Part shown: positions 34,165 through 42,157 of the stretch, one piece after another
Layout: every line of letters begins with the position of its first letter
Position numbering within the stretch: position 1 is the first letter of the stretch
Origin: Spartobacteria bacterium
GTDB lineage: Bacteria; Verrucomicrobiota; Verrucomicrobiia; Chthoniobacterales; Chthoniobacteraceae
NCBI GenBank assembly: GCA_021324395.1
Contig: JAJPJG010000029.1
Span: forward strand, 1 to 64,000
Reading direction: 5' to 3'
Length of the DNA: 64,000 nucleotides
The notes under the pieces: model-generated
What the model saw: the letters and a program-made list of their open reading frames with translations, nothing else
What the model was told of the DNA's origin: nothing
Database searches by the model: none
Position numbers and translations under genes: made by a program

Positions 34165-35322
34165 CTATTTAAAAAACTCCTTCGCTTTCTCGAAAAAACT
34201 TTTGTGCAACGGTGTGTTTTCCTCGCCCATGAGCTCGGCGAACTCCTCGAGTTTTTTGCGCTGCTGTGCGTTGAGTCTGCTCGGCACTTCCACGAGCACG
34301 CGGACCATCAAATCGCCGCGCGAGCTGGAATTCAGTGTCGGCATGCCTTTCCCGCGCAGTTTAAAAACTGTAGAGCCTTGTGTGCCGGCGGGAATTTTCA
34401 GCATCGCCTGTCCTTCGAGTGTCGGCACTTTGATTTCGCCGCCGAGCGTTGCGATCACGAACGACACCGGCACTTCGCAGAAAAGGTTGTCTTCCTCGCG
34501 CTCAAAAATCTCGTGCTCCTTGATGTGGATGACGACGTATAGGTCGCCGGGCGGGCCGCCGCGAATGCCGGCTTCGCCGTTGCGGGAGCTTCGCAGCCGC
34601 GAGCCGTCCTCGATGCCGGCCGGAATTTTGAGTTTGATGCGCGAAGTGTTTTCGAGGCGACCTTCGCCGTCGCATTCGCGACACGGTTTTTCGACGATCT
34701 GACCAGTGCCGCGGCAGCGCGAGCATGTTTGCGAGACCTGGAAAAATCCGCGCGAACTGATGACCTGGCCGCGTCCGCCGCAAGTCGGGCAACTTTGCGC
34801 GCGCGAACCGGCTTCCGCGCCGCTGCCCGCGCATCGCGTGCAGGCGTCGAGCTTCGTGACTTCGATTTCTTTTTCGCAACCGAGCGCAGCTTCCTCGAGA
34901 CGGATTTGCAAATCGTAGCGCAAGTCCGAGCCGCGCTGGCGGCCTTCGCGATCACGCTGGACGCCGCCGCCGAAAAACTGCTCAAAAATTCCGCCGCCAC
35001 CAGCACCGCCTTGCGCTCCCATGCCGAAAACTTCGCGGAAAATATCAAACGGATCGTGGAAACCGCCGGCACCCGGCCCGGCATGGCCCTGCGCAAACGC
35101 AGCGTGCCCGTAGCGGTCGTAAGCACCGCGCTTGTCGGCATCCATCAACACATCGTAAGCCTCGCCGAGTTCCTTGAATTTTTCCTCGGCGTGCGGATCG
35201 TTCGGATTTTTGTCCGGGTGAAATTTGACAGCGAGCTTGCGATACGAGCGCTTGATTTCATCGGACGTGGCAGTCCGCGTCACCTCGAGCACTTCGTAAT
35301 AATCGCGTTTGGTTTTCGACAT
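34165..35322 (-). CDS. dnaJ: Chaperone DnaJ
   Basis: 385 residues. The J domain (2-65) carries the HPD tripeptide in KFHPDKNP, then a Gly/Phe-rich region (about 70-120, [21 protein letters not shown]). Four CxxCxGxG zinc motifs follow: [24 protein letters not shown] and CRECDGEG. The C-terminal substrate-binding domains complete a type I DnaJ. Co-chaperone stimulating DnaK ATPase. Twenty-three bp downstream of grpE; dnaK itself is not in the window. Confidence 0.98.
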   Translation of the reverse strand: MSKTKRDYYEVLEVTRTATSDEIKRSYRKLAVKFHPDKNPNDPHAEEKFKELGEAYDVLMDADKRGAYDRYGHAAFAQGHAGPGAGGFHDPFDIFREVFGMGAQGGAGGGGIFEQFFGGGVQRDREGRQRGSDLRYDLQIRLEEAALGCEKEIEVTKLDACTRCAGSGAEAGSRAQSCPTCGGRGQVISSRGFFQVSQTCSRCRGTGQIVEKPCRECDGEGRLENTSRIKLKIPAGIEDGSRLRSSRNGEAGIRGGPPGDLYVVIHIKEHEIFEREEDNLFCEVPVSFVIATLGGEIKVPTLEGQAMLKIPAGTQGSTVFKLRGKGMPTLNSSSRGDLMVRVLVEVPSRLNAQQRKKLEEFAELMGEENTPLHKSFFEKAKEFFK

Positions 35323-35345
35323 TTTCTTCGGCGAAAAAAGTGAGA

Positions 35346-35891
35346 CTAAGCAGCCGGCTTGCCTTTTGAAACAATGACGTTCGCCGGGCGAATCAGCCGA
35401 TCTTTCAGTTTGTAGCCTTTGCGCAATTGCCGCACGACGCGGCCCTCGGCGACATCGGCGCTTTCCTCCTGGCCGATCGCTTCGTGCAAATTCGGGTCGA
35501 ATTTTTCCCCGGTCGCGTCAATCGCGGTTACGCCGCTCTCGCCCAAAAAATCGGCGAGCTGTTTTGCGACCATTTCCATTCCGGCGAGGATCGGCGATTT
35601 TTGCGCCTCGGTTTTTGCGGCGGACAGGCCGAGTTCGAAATTGTCGAGAATCGGAATCAGCCGCTCGAGGAAACTCGCGTTCGCGAATTTGATCGCGTCC
35701 TCTTTTTCGCGCGCGGCGCGTTTGCGGAAGTTGTCAAAATCCGCCTGGCTGCGCATCGCGAGGTCGCGGAAGCGATCGAGATCCTGCTGCAATTTTGTGA
35801 ACTCGTCCTCATCCGGCGCAGGCGTCCCGGTGATCTGCTCGTCGGCCGTTTCGGCTGTTTTCGTTTGTTGATCTTTGTTTTCGTCACTCAT
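35346..35891 (-). CDS. grpE: Nucleotide exchange factor GrpE
   Basis: 181 residues. The disordered acidic N-terminus (1-30) is followed by the long coiled coil ([36 protein letters not shown]) and the beta-wing domain ending [28 protein letters not shown], the GrpE signature. Releases ADP from DnaK. Its ATG overlaps the stop of the SpoIIE-type phosphatase by 4 bp, tying the chaperone genes to a signalling pair. Confidence 0.97.
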   Translation of the reverse strand: MSDENKDQQTKTAETADEQITGTPAPDEDEFTKLQQDLDRFRDLAMRSQADFDNFRKRAAREKEDAIKFANASFLERLIPILDNFELGLSAAKTEAQKSPILAGMEMVAKQLADFLGESGVTAIDATGEKFDPNLHEAIGQEESADVAEGRVVRQLRKGYKLKDRLIRPANVIVSKGKPAA

Positions 35892-37321
35892 TTTTTGCGA
35901 ATTACTATCACGGTGATGTCATCGTTCTGCGGGTAGGTGCCGATGAAATTTAGCAGATCATCGGTGAGGCGCTTTTTGATGCCCGCCGCACCTTCATTCG
36001 CGCTGGCTTGAATGGACTGGATCATCCGTTTCATTCCGAATTCCAGTCCCTTGCTGTCCAGCGCCTCCGTCACACCATCGGTATATAAAATCAAACAATC
36101 GTTTGACTCGAGCGTGACGGAAAAATCGCCGGTAATCCTGTCGAAAACATCGCCGCTGTCAATGCCGAGCGCCATTCCAGGCGGATTCAGCTTTTCGACG
36201 GTCTGATTGCGCGCTGAGTAGAGCAACGGCGCGTCGTGACCCGCACGGCAAAGCGTTACGGCGTTCGAAGCATCGTCGAGAATGACGTAGGCCATGCTGA
36301 TGAACATGTCCTCCTTGATGTCGGGAAAAAGCTGGCGGTTTACTTTTTGCAAAACATTTGCTGCGCTCGGATTTCCGCTCGCATTGCTGCGCAGCACGCT
36401 GCGGCACATCGCCATGATCAGCGACGCGGGCACGCCTTTGCCGGAAACATCCGCAATCGCGACGCCCCATCGGCGCTCGTCGACTTTGATGTAGCCGTAG
36501 TAATCGCCGCTCATCTGCCGCGCGGGCAGGTTGATGCCATCGAGCTCAAACTGCTTCAGGGTCGGCGGCGCGGACGGGAGTAAAATGCGCTGGATGTCCT
36601 GCGCGAGCATCAGGTCCGTATCGAGCCGCTTTTTTTCGTCGGCTTGCGAATAGACGATCGCATTGTAAAGCGCGAAGGCCGACTGCTCGCTGATCGCCTT
36701 GAAAATAGCAAAGTCGCTTTCGGAAAATGGCGTGCTCATCGGACCGTTTGCGACAGCGAGGACGCCGAGATTTTGCCGGCCGTAAATCAGCGGCGCGAAC
36801 ATCGCCGATTCGGTTTTTAACGTTGTGTCGCGGAGTTGCGCGAGTCGCGTATCCACGCCATTGAGCAGCAGCGGCTCCTTGTCGCGCCACGTTTTGCCGA
36901 TGATTCCTTCGCCGGGCTCGATCGCGTGCAGGCGCAAATAGCTCTGCAGCGCCTGCGGGGTCGCCTCGACCTGCTGCAAAATGTGCGGCGGCACCTCGAC
37001 GAGCGGCGGACAGCTTTTCGAAATAAAACGCGCCGTCAACGCCGTCGATTCCCGGTTTGCCATGTAAAGCGCGCCGCCGTGCGCATCGAGAATCCGCACC
37101 GCGCCTTCGACGATCAGTCGGTGCAAATCGTCCGCGCGAATTTCCGTGGAGAACGCCTCGCCGAGTCCGTGCAGAAAATCGAAGACGCGGCTTTCCTCCA
37201 GCTCGATGTCCTGCCGCGCTTTAACCGCGGTCGCAAGCAGGCCCTTTTCTTTTTTTGTCCAAAAGAAAAACCAGACCCAACTCGCGACAAGCAGCCCGAA
37301 GAAAATGAGAGACCACGACAT
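35888..37321 (-). CDS. GAF and SpoIIE-type PP2C phosphatase
   Basis: 477 residues: N-terminal membrane helix (WSLIFFGLLVASWVWFFFW), a GAF domain (about 50-215) and a PPM/SpoIIE domain (about 240-477). Metal-site residues are visible in QMSGDYYGYIKV, IADVSGKGVPASLIMAMC, LILYTDGVTEALDS and [11 protein letters not shown]. Such RsbU/RsbP-type proteins dephosphorylate STAS antagonists in partner-switching pathways. A STAS gene lies 12 bp upstream and grpE overlaps downstream. The GAF ligand is unknown. Confidence 0.93.
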   Translation of the reverse strand: MSWSLIFFGLLVASWVWFFFWTKKEKGLLATAVKARQDIELEESRVFDFLHGLGEAFSTEIRADDLHRLIVEGAVRILDAHGGALYMANRESTALTARFISKSCPPLVEVPPHILQQVEATPQALQSYLRLHAIEPGEGIIGKTWRDKEPLLLNGVDTRLAQLRDTTLKTESAMFAPLIYGRQNLGVLAVANGPMSTPFSESDFAIFKAISEQSAFALYNAIVYSQADEKKRLDTDLMLAQDIQRILLPSAPPTLKQFELDGINLPARQMSGDYYGYIKVDERRWGVAIADVSGKGVPASLIMAMCRSVLRSNASGNPSAANVLQKVNRQLFPDIKEDMFISMAYVILDDASNAVTLCRAGHDAPLLYSARNQTVEKLNPPGMALGIDSGDVFDRITGDFSVTLESNDCLILYTDGVTEALDSKGLEFGMKRMIQSIQASANEGAAGIKKRLTDDLLNFIGTYPQNDDITVIVIRKK

Positions 37322-37333
37322 GCGACCGGCGGG

Positions 37334-37840
37334 TTAGTCCGATGCGTGCAGGTCTTGCTTGAGGTATTCGAGAACGTCCTTGAACTTTGTAATATTCTCC
37401 GGGTCGGCTACGACCAGCGCCTCGTGTGCTTCGAGCATTGTTTTTGCCTGTGCGTTTTTGTCCGGGGTAGCCGTGGGTAAGGCTTGCTGCGTCGGCTCGG
37501 CGGGGGGCGTCTTGACGCCGCACATGTCCATCGCGAACAACTGATCGAGCCCGAGATTCGAGAGCAGATCAAAGTTGCGCTCGTTCAGGTTGATCACGTG
37601 CAAATGTCCCTGCCCGAGATCGCGCAACCGCAGCGCGATCATCGCGAGCGTGCCCATGAACGTCGAGTCCATGACCGGACAGTTTTTTAAATCAACGACG
37701 AACTCGCGATGGCCGCGGTTGACCATCTCCTTCGAGAATTCCTTCACGCCTGCGCTGTTCAGGAACGAACCTTTCCCCTCGACTTTGATCCAGACGATCT
37801 TGTTCGCGCAGCCTACTAAAATGGACGGTGTCGTGCTCAC
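37334..37840 (-). CDS. STAS-domain protein with C-terminal helical extension
   Basis: 168 residues: a STAS domain (about 8-110; VDLKNCPVMDSTFMGTLAMIALRL, candidate phospho-Ser/Thr in DSTFMG), a Pro/Thr-rich linker (PPAEPTQQALPTATPDKN) and a helical tail (KTMLEAHEALVVADPENITKFKDVLEYLKQDL). Likely the substrate of the phosphatase encoded 12 bp downstream. No kinase gene (RsbW-like) is present nearby. Confidence 0.85.
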   Translation of the reverse strand: MSTTPSILVGCANKIVWIKVEGKGSFLNSAGVKEFSKEMVNRGHREFVVDLKNCPVMDSTFMGTLAMIALRLRDLGQGHLHVINLNERNFDLLSNLGLDQLFAMDMCGVKTPPAEPTQQALPTATPDKNAQAKTMLEAHEALVVADPENITKFKDVLEYLKQDLHASD

Positions 37841-37925
37841 CTTCGGTCTAGGAATAAGTTGCTCTGTGTTTTTCGCCTGTCAAACAGACGACCACGGGCT
37901 CCACTCGCGGTGTGCCGATGAGTAT

Positions 37926-38432
37926 TCAATTCCACAGATAGGATTGTGTCAGGCCGACAACTCTCCCCTCTTCGATCAAAAGCGCACGCCATGCGGTAAT
38001 GCGTCCGTCTTCGAGGTAATCATCGCCCACAATTTGAAACATCGTTTTCATCGAGCCCTTTGCGTGTGGGCAGGAAACTTCGCGCGCCTGCACATGCGCG
38101 CCGAGATTTTCCTGCCGGTATTCAAGCCGCACGGTGATGTCCGCCGCACGACCCGCACGCCAGAAGAACGTGAAATACTGGCCGCGGCGCTCGAGCCGGT
38201 CGACATTCGTCACCGCGCCAAAATTCACGCGCTGTCTTTCAAACTGCAGCATCGGGTCCGTCGTCGGCTTGATATACTGCGGATCGTTTAAAAACAGCTC
38301 GGTCTTCCTGAATTGAAAATGGTCGTCGAGCGCCAGCGGGAGAACCCTGGCAGTCTCGAGAGGTCGCGGCGTTTCCGCACGCAACGCCGTCGCGGCAATC
38401 AACGCAGCCGCGAGGCCTACAAAATATTTCAT
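37926..38432 (-). CDS. Secreted hypothetical protein
   Basis: 168 residues from the ATG at 38432, with signal peptide MKYFVGLAAALIAATALRAE. The mature part is beta-rich (RQRVNFGAVTNVDRLERRGQYFTFFWRAGRAADITVRLEYRQENLGAHVQ) and ends WRALLIEEGRVVGLTQSYLWN. It looks like a small periplasmic beta-sandwich; no family recognised. Divergent from the exonuclease-ligase gene with a 95-bp gap. Confidence 0.75.
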   Translation of the reverse strand: MKYFVGLAAALIAATALRAETPRPLETARVLPLALDDHFQFRKTELFLNDPQYIKPTTDPMLQFERQRVNFGAVTNVDRLERRGQYFTFFWRAGRAADITVRLEYRQENLGAHVQAREVSCPHAKGSMKTMFQIVGDDYLEDGRITAWRALLIEEGRVVGLTQSYLWN

Positions 38433-38527
38433 GGCGTAAATAAAAGCGGCTCGCATTTGCGCTGTCAATCATCGCGGCCATTCCGGACTCGCGCGCCCGT
38501 GCCCGCGAATTGTGCAATGTTAACGCA

Positions 38528-41257
38528 ATGATCCCCGTCCGTTTCAACCGCGGTCTCGAGCTGCCGGAGCACGGCCTCTGGCTCGATCCGTGGGACGCGA
38601 AGCCGCTCGCGTTCGTCTCGCACGCGCACAGCGATCACACGGCGAAACACGACGAAGTCATCCTGTCGAAAGCGACCGCGCAGCTCATGCGTGAGCGCGT
38701 TCCCGGCGAACGCGTCGAGCACGCGCTCGATTTTGGAGCGACCATTCGCATGCGCGAGCTGGATATCACGCTGATTCCAGCAGGCCACATCTTCGGCTCC
38801 GCGCAGATTGTTTTGCAAAACGAGCGCGGCTCGCTGCTTTACACCGGCGATTTCAAATTGCGCCACGGCCTTTCCGCAGAACCCGCGGAATGGCGCAACG
38901 CCGACACGCTGATTATGGAGACCACGTTCGGCCTGCCGAAATATCGCTTCCCGCCTGCCGGCGAAGTCATCGCAAAAATGGTCGCGTTTTGCGCCGATGC
39001 GCTTTCCGACCGCGCGGTGCCGGTGCTGCTCGGTTATTCGCTCGGGAAGTCGCAGGAAATTCTCTGCGCGCTCGTGAACGCCGGCATGCGCCCGATGCTC
39101 CACGGCTCGGTTTTTCGCATGACGGAAATTTACCGGAAGCTGCGCCCGGATTTTCCGTGCGACTACGAACGCTACGACGCGGACGCCGTCGCAGGCAAAG
39201 TGTTGATCTGTCCGCCGAGCGCGAACCGCAGCGCGATGCTCCGCAAAATCAAAGACTGCCGCACGGCGATCCTCACCGGATGGGCGATGGAGCCGGCGGC
39301 AACGTATCGTTATCAATGCGACGCGGCGTTTCCGCTCAGCGACCACGCCGATTATCCCGACCTGCTGCGCTACGTCGAACTCGTCCAGCCGCGCCGCGTC
39401 CTCACGTTGCACGGCCACGCGAGCGCCTTCGCACGCGACCTGCGCGCCCGCGGCATCGAGGCGTGGGCGCTGACGGAGGACAACCAGCTGGAGTTATTGC
39501 AGGTTTCAGATTTCAGATCGCGGATCGAAAAGAATCGCACTCCCGACGCAGCGCAAAAGGGGAACGACGATAATCCAAATCCCACTCTGCTATCTGAAAT
39601 CAGCAATCTGCAATTCTCCGCCTTCGCCTCGCTCTGCGAACAAATCGCCGCGACCGCGAGCAAGCTGAAAAAGATCGAGCTGCTCCGCGATTACTTCGCG
39701 CAACTTCCGCCCGACCTTCTGCCGATTGCCGCGACGTATCTCACCGGCAAAGCCTTTGCGCAAACCGATCCGCGCACGCTGCAGGCGGGATGGGCCGTTA
39801 TCAAGCGCGCCATCGCCGCGGTCGCCAAAACCGACGAGCAGCACTTCCGCGACGTCTCGAGTTTCCACGCCGATGCGGGCAAAACCGCATTCGAAATTTT
39901 GCAAGGCCGCACGCAACCCGCGCCATTCCCGCTCGCCGATTCGCGCACATTTTTCGAGCAACTGCAAAACGCGCGCGGCCCGATCGCCAAAACCGCACTG
40001 CTGCAAAATCAGCTCGCGCGCATCACGCCGCTCGAAGCGCAATACCTCGTCAAAATTCTCACCGGCGACCTGCGGATCGGCTTGAAGGAAGGCCTCGTCG
40101 AGGAAGCGATCGCCGCCGCGTTCGACTGCAATCTCGGCGACGTAAAACAGGCGAACATGCTGCTGGGCGACATCGGCCGGACGGCGGTGCTCGCCTCGCG
40201 GCACGCGCTCGATGAAATCGAGTTGAGCCTTTTCACGCCGATCAAAGTCATGCTCGCCAGCCCCGAGCCGGACGCGGAAGCCATCGCCGCGCGAATCGCC
40301 GAATTTTCCGGCGCGTGGGCCGAGGACAAATTTGACGGCATTCGCGCGCAGCTCCATCGCGCGAATGGCCGCGTTGAGATTTTCACGCGCGACTTGAAAC
40401 GCGTCACCGTGCAGTTCGACGAAATCGCGCACGCCGCGCGCGCGCTACACGACGACGTGATTTTCGACGGCGAGATCGTCGCATTCGAGCACGGGCGCAA
40501 GCTCACGTTCTTCGACCTGCAAAAACGGCTCGGGCGCAAAATCTCCGGCGACCTTTTTTCCACCAGCGACGCCGGCGGCGTGCCGGTGCGGTTCATGATT
40601 TTCGACCTGCTCTGGCTCAATGGCGCTTCACTTTTAAAAGAACCGCTCTCACGCCGCCGCGAACTGCTCGAAACCCTGTCGCTGCCGCCGGAGTTTGAGC
40701 GCGTCGCCATCGCGCCCATCCATTCCGCAGACGAAATCGAGCGCGCCTTTGATGCATCGCGCGCCCGCGGCAATGAAGGCCTCATCGTCAAAGACACAGC
40801 TTCCGTTTACACGCCCGGCCGGCGCGGGCTCGCGTGGTTGAAGCTAAAAAAAGAGCTCGCCACGCTCGACGTCGTGGTCGTCGGCGCCGAGCTTGGCCAC
40901 GGCAAACGCAGCAAGGTCCTGAGCGATTACACATTTGCCGTGCGCGACGAAAAAACCGGCGCGCTCCTCACCATCGGCAAAGCTTACTCCGGCCTCACCG
41001 ACGCGGAGATCGCGCAACTCACCGCGCATTTCAAGGCAAACACCATCGCCCAGCACGGTCGCTACCGCGAGGTCCGCCCCGATGTCGTCCTCGAAGTCGC
41101 CTTCAACTCAGTCCAGCCCAGCGACCGCCACGAAAGCGGTCTCGCACTCCGCTTCCCGCGCATCAAAGGCATCCGCACCGATAAAACCGTCGACCAAATT
41201 GACACACTCGAATACGCGCGCAGCCTCGCCGATTCTCCGCACGCGCAAACCGGCTAG
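38528..41257 (+). CDS. Fused ligase-associated MBL/beta-CASP exonuclease and ATP-dependent DNA ligase
   Basis: 909 residues from the ATG at 38528. Residues 1 to about 322 are a ligase-associated 3' exonuclease (Lexo type): FVSHAHSDHTAKHDE holds the HxHxDH dimetal site, then GHIFGSAQIVL, LLYTGDFKLR and FPLSDHADYPDLL. After a linker (about 325-365) come the ligase N-terminal helical domain (about 370-560), the nucleotidyltransferase core with AEDKFDGIRAQ (catalytic Lys about 601) and GLIVKD, and an OB domain. Usually these are two genes beside an Lhr helicase and a phosphoesterase; here they are one chain and stand alone. DNA repair role by family. Confidence 0.93.
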   Translation: MIPVRFNRGLELPEHGLWLDPWDAKPLAFVSHAHSDHTAKHDEVILSKATAQLMRERVPGERVEHALDFGATIRMRELDITLIPAGHIFGSAQIVLQNERGSLLYTGDFKLRHGLSAEPAEWRNADTLIMETTFGLPKYRFPPAGEVIAKMVAFCADALSDRAVPVLLGYSLGKSQEILCALVNAGMRPMLHGSVFRMTEIYRKLRPDFPCDYERYDADAVAGKVLICPPSANRSAMLRKIKDCRTAILTGWAMEPAATYRYQCDAAFPLSDHADYPDLLRYVELVQPRRVLTLHGHASAFARDLRARGIEAWALTEDNQLELLQVSDFRSRIEKNRTPDAAQKGNDDNPNPTLLSEISNLQFSAFASLCEQIAATASKLKKIELLRDYFAQLPPDLLPIAATYLTGKAFAQTDPRTLQAGWAVIKRAIAAVAKTDEQHFRDVSSFHADAGKTAFEILQGRTQPAPFPLADSRTFFEQLQNARGPIAKTALLQNQLARITPLEAQYLVKILTGDLRIGLKEGLVEEAIAAAFDCNLGDVKQANMLLGDIGRTAVLASRHALDEIELSLFTPIKVMLASPEPDAEAIAARIAEFSGAWAEDKFDGIRAQLHRANGRVEIFTRDLKRVTVQFDEIAHAARALHDDVIFDGEIVAFEHGRKLTFFDLQKRLGRKISGDLFSTSDAGGVPVRFMIFDLLWLNGASLLKEPLSRRRELLETLSLPPEFERVAIAPIHSADEIERAFDASRARGNEGLIVKDTASVYTPGRRGLAWLKLKKELATLDVVVVGAELGHGKRSKVLSDYTFAVRDEKTGALLTIGKAYSGLTDAEIAQLTAHFKANTIAQHGRYREVRPDVVLEVAFNSVQPSDRHESGLALRFPRIKGIRTDKTVDQIDTLEYARSLADSPHAQTG
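39499..39611 (+). repeat. Inverted-repeat element encoding the exonuclease-ligase linker
   Basis: GCAGGTTTCAGATTTCAGAT (39499-39518) is complementary at 17 of 20 positions to ATCTGAAATCAGCAATCTGC (39592-39611). The enclosed 73 nt encode the hydrophilic linker between the two enzyme domains. The TCTGAAAT word recurs in the AT-rich insertions in uvrA. This suggests a dispersed palindromic repeat captured in frame. Confidence 0.6.
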
Positions 41258-41285
41258 CGCAACGGGCGATTCATCGCCGGCTGGC

Positions 41286-41783
41286 CTAGATTAACCCGTC
41301 AGCTCGCGCCGCACGTTCCAGGAGATAAAACGCCAGCGCTAGAGCGTTCCCGTCCAGATGACGATAACGCATCGTGTAAAGCAGGTTTTTGTAGAGATGA
41401 ACGGAAACCTTTCCCGGACTGACTTTGATGAATTTGAGCGCCATCAAAATCGCAAAATGTTCATTAGCCAACAACGCGCGCACGCTGCATTGGTCGCTGG
41501 TGATCTGCACCGGCCTGTAGCGCATGATCCATTTCGCCATATAACCGGCTCGCTTATGAGCATCGGCGTATTTGATTCCGTGGAACTCTTTCTTACGATC
41601 CAGGTCCTTGAAATAGGATTCCGATACCGCAGTTACGAGTTGACTGTTTAGTTGCACTGAACCGCGATCTTCTTCAGGCCAGTCATCGACCATCAGATGA
41701 TATACCTTGGTGAGCAGCTTCTTGCGATACTGCGCTCGCGTCCGGAAATTTTCGTCTCCGGAGCCCTTCGATGACTCCTCCAT
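41286..41783 (-). CDS. Hypothetical protein, second gene of a two-gene module
   Basis: 165 residues, no family recognised. The N-terminus is hydrophilic (MEESSKGSGDENFRTRAQYRKK), followed by predicted helices: LLTKVYHLMVDDWPEEDRGS, YADAHKRAGYMAKWIMRYRP, CSVRALLANEHFAILMALKF and ALALAFYLLERAARADGLI. Overall basic, no membrane segment. Its ATG directly abuts the TAA of the 56-residue gene (TAAATG), so both are read from one transcript with the operator-like promoter at 41961-41989. Organisation resembles small toxin-antitoxin or regulatory modules; function unknown. Confidence 0.7.
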   Translation of the reverse strand: MEESSKGSGDENFRTRAQYRKKLLTKVYHLMVDDWPEEDRGSVQLNSQLVTAVSESYFKDLDRKKEFHGIKYADAHKRAGYMAKWIMRYRPVQITSDQCSVRALLANEHFAILMALKFIKVSPGKVSVHLYKNLLYTMRYRHLDGNALALAFYLLERAARADGLI

Positions 41784-41954
41784 TTAGACCGATATTTCCT
41801 GCAATACTTCGCTGAGACGAATGTTCCCCTCTTTGACGTGCTCCTCAATCCCATTTAAAAACTCCTCGTCTTTGAACTCAGCATCGGAATTGCCAAGCTT
41901 CCAGTTCAAGAGAGCCTCCAGGCTTTCTTCAGGATTATGCGAGCGTGTGTCCAT
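41784..41954 (-). CDS. Small acidic hypothetical protein, first gene of a two-gene module
   Basis: 56 residues starting MDTRSHNPEESLEALLNWKL and ending NIRLSEVLQEISV. Strongly acidic, mostly helical by appearance, no helix-turn-helix recognised. No Shine-Dalgarno sequence precedes the ATG at 41954. A TTGACA box lies about 35 nt upstream, so a leaderless or nearly leaderless mRNA is possible. The acidic small first gene abutting a larger basic second gene is the classical antitoxin-toxin layout, but no family evidence supports that. Confidence 0.6.
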   Translation of the reverse strand: MDTRSHNPEESLEALLNWKLGNSDAEFKDEEFLNGIEEHVKEGNIRLSEVLQEISV

Positions 41955-41960
41955 GGCGGA

Positions 41961-41989
41961 GAGATTGTGTAACAGTGTTACAATGTCAA
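41961..41989 (-). promoter_or_regulatory. Candidate promoter with operator-like dyad for the two-gene module
   Basis: On the reverse strand a consensus -35 box TTGACA (41984-41989) is followed at once by the perfect 7-bp dyad TGTAACA-C-TGTTACA (41968-41982). No good -10 hexamer is seen; the best-placed sequence is AATCTC. A dyad inside the promoter spacer 14 bp before the start codon suggests repression by a dimeric DNA-binding protein, possibly the module's own product. Confidence 0.5.
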
Positions 41990-42157
41990 GCGGCTTTTAT
42001 ACCATCATTGGAATCGAATTCCGTTTTCGATACGGACGCGAATGTTGCCCTGCAGTCGACTCGTCGTCCCCTTCCCCAGCACCCATCACACAAGCCGGAA
42101 ATCGTCGCGTTTTCCAACATTGGCGAATACCGTTAAACCGGCTCGCACCTTTTCCCC

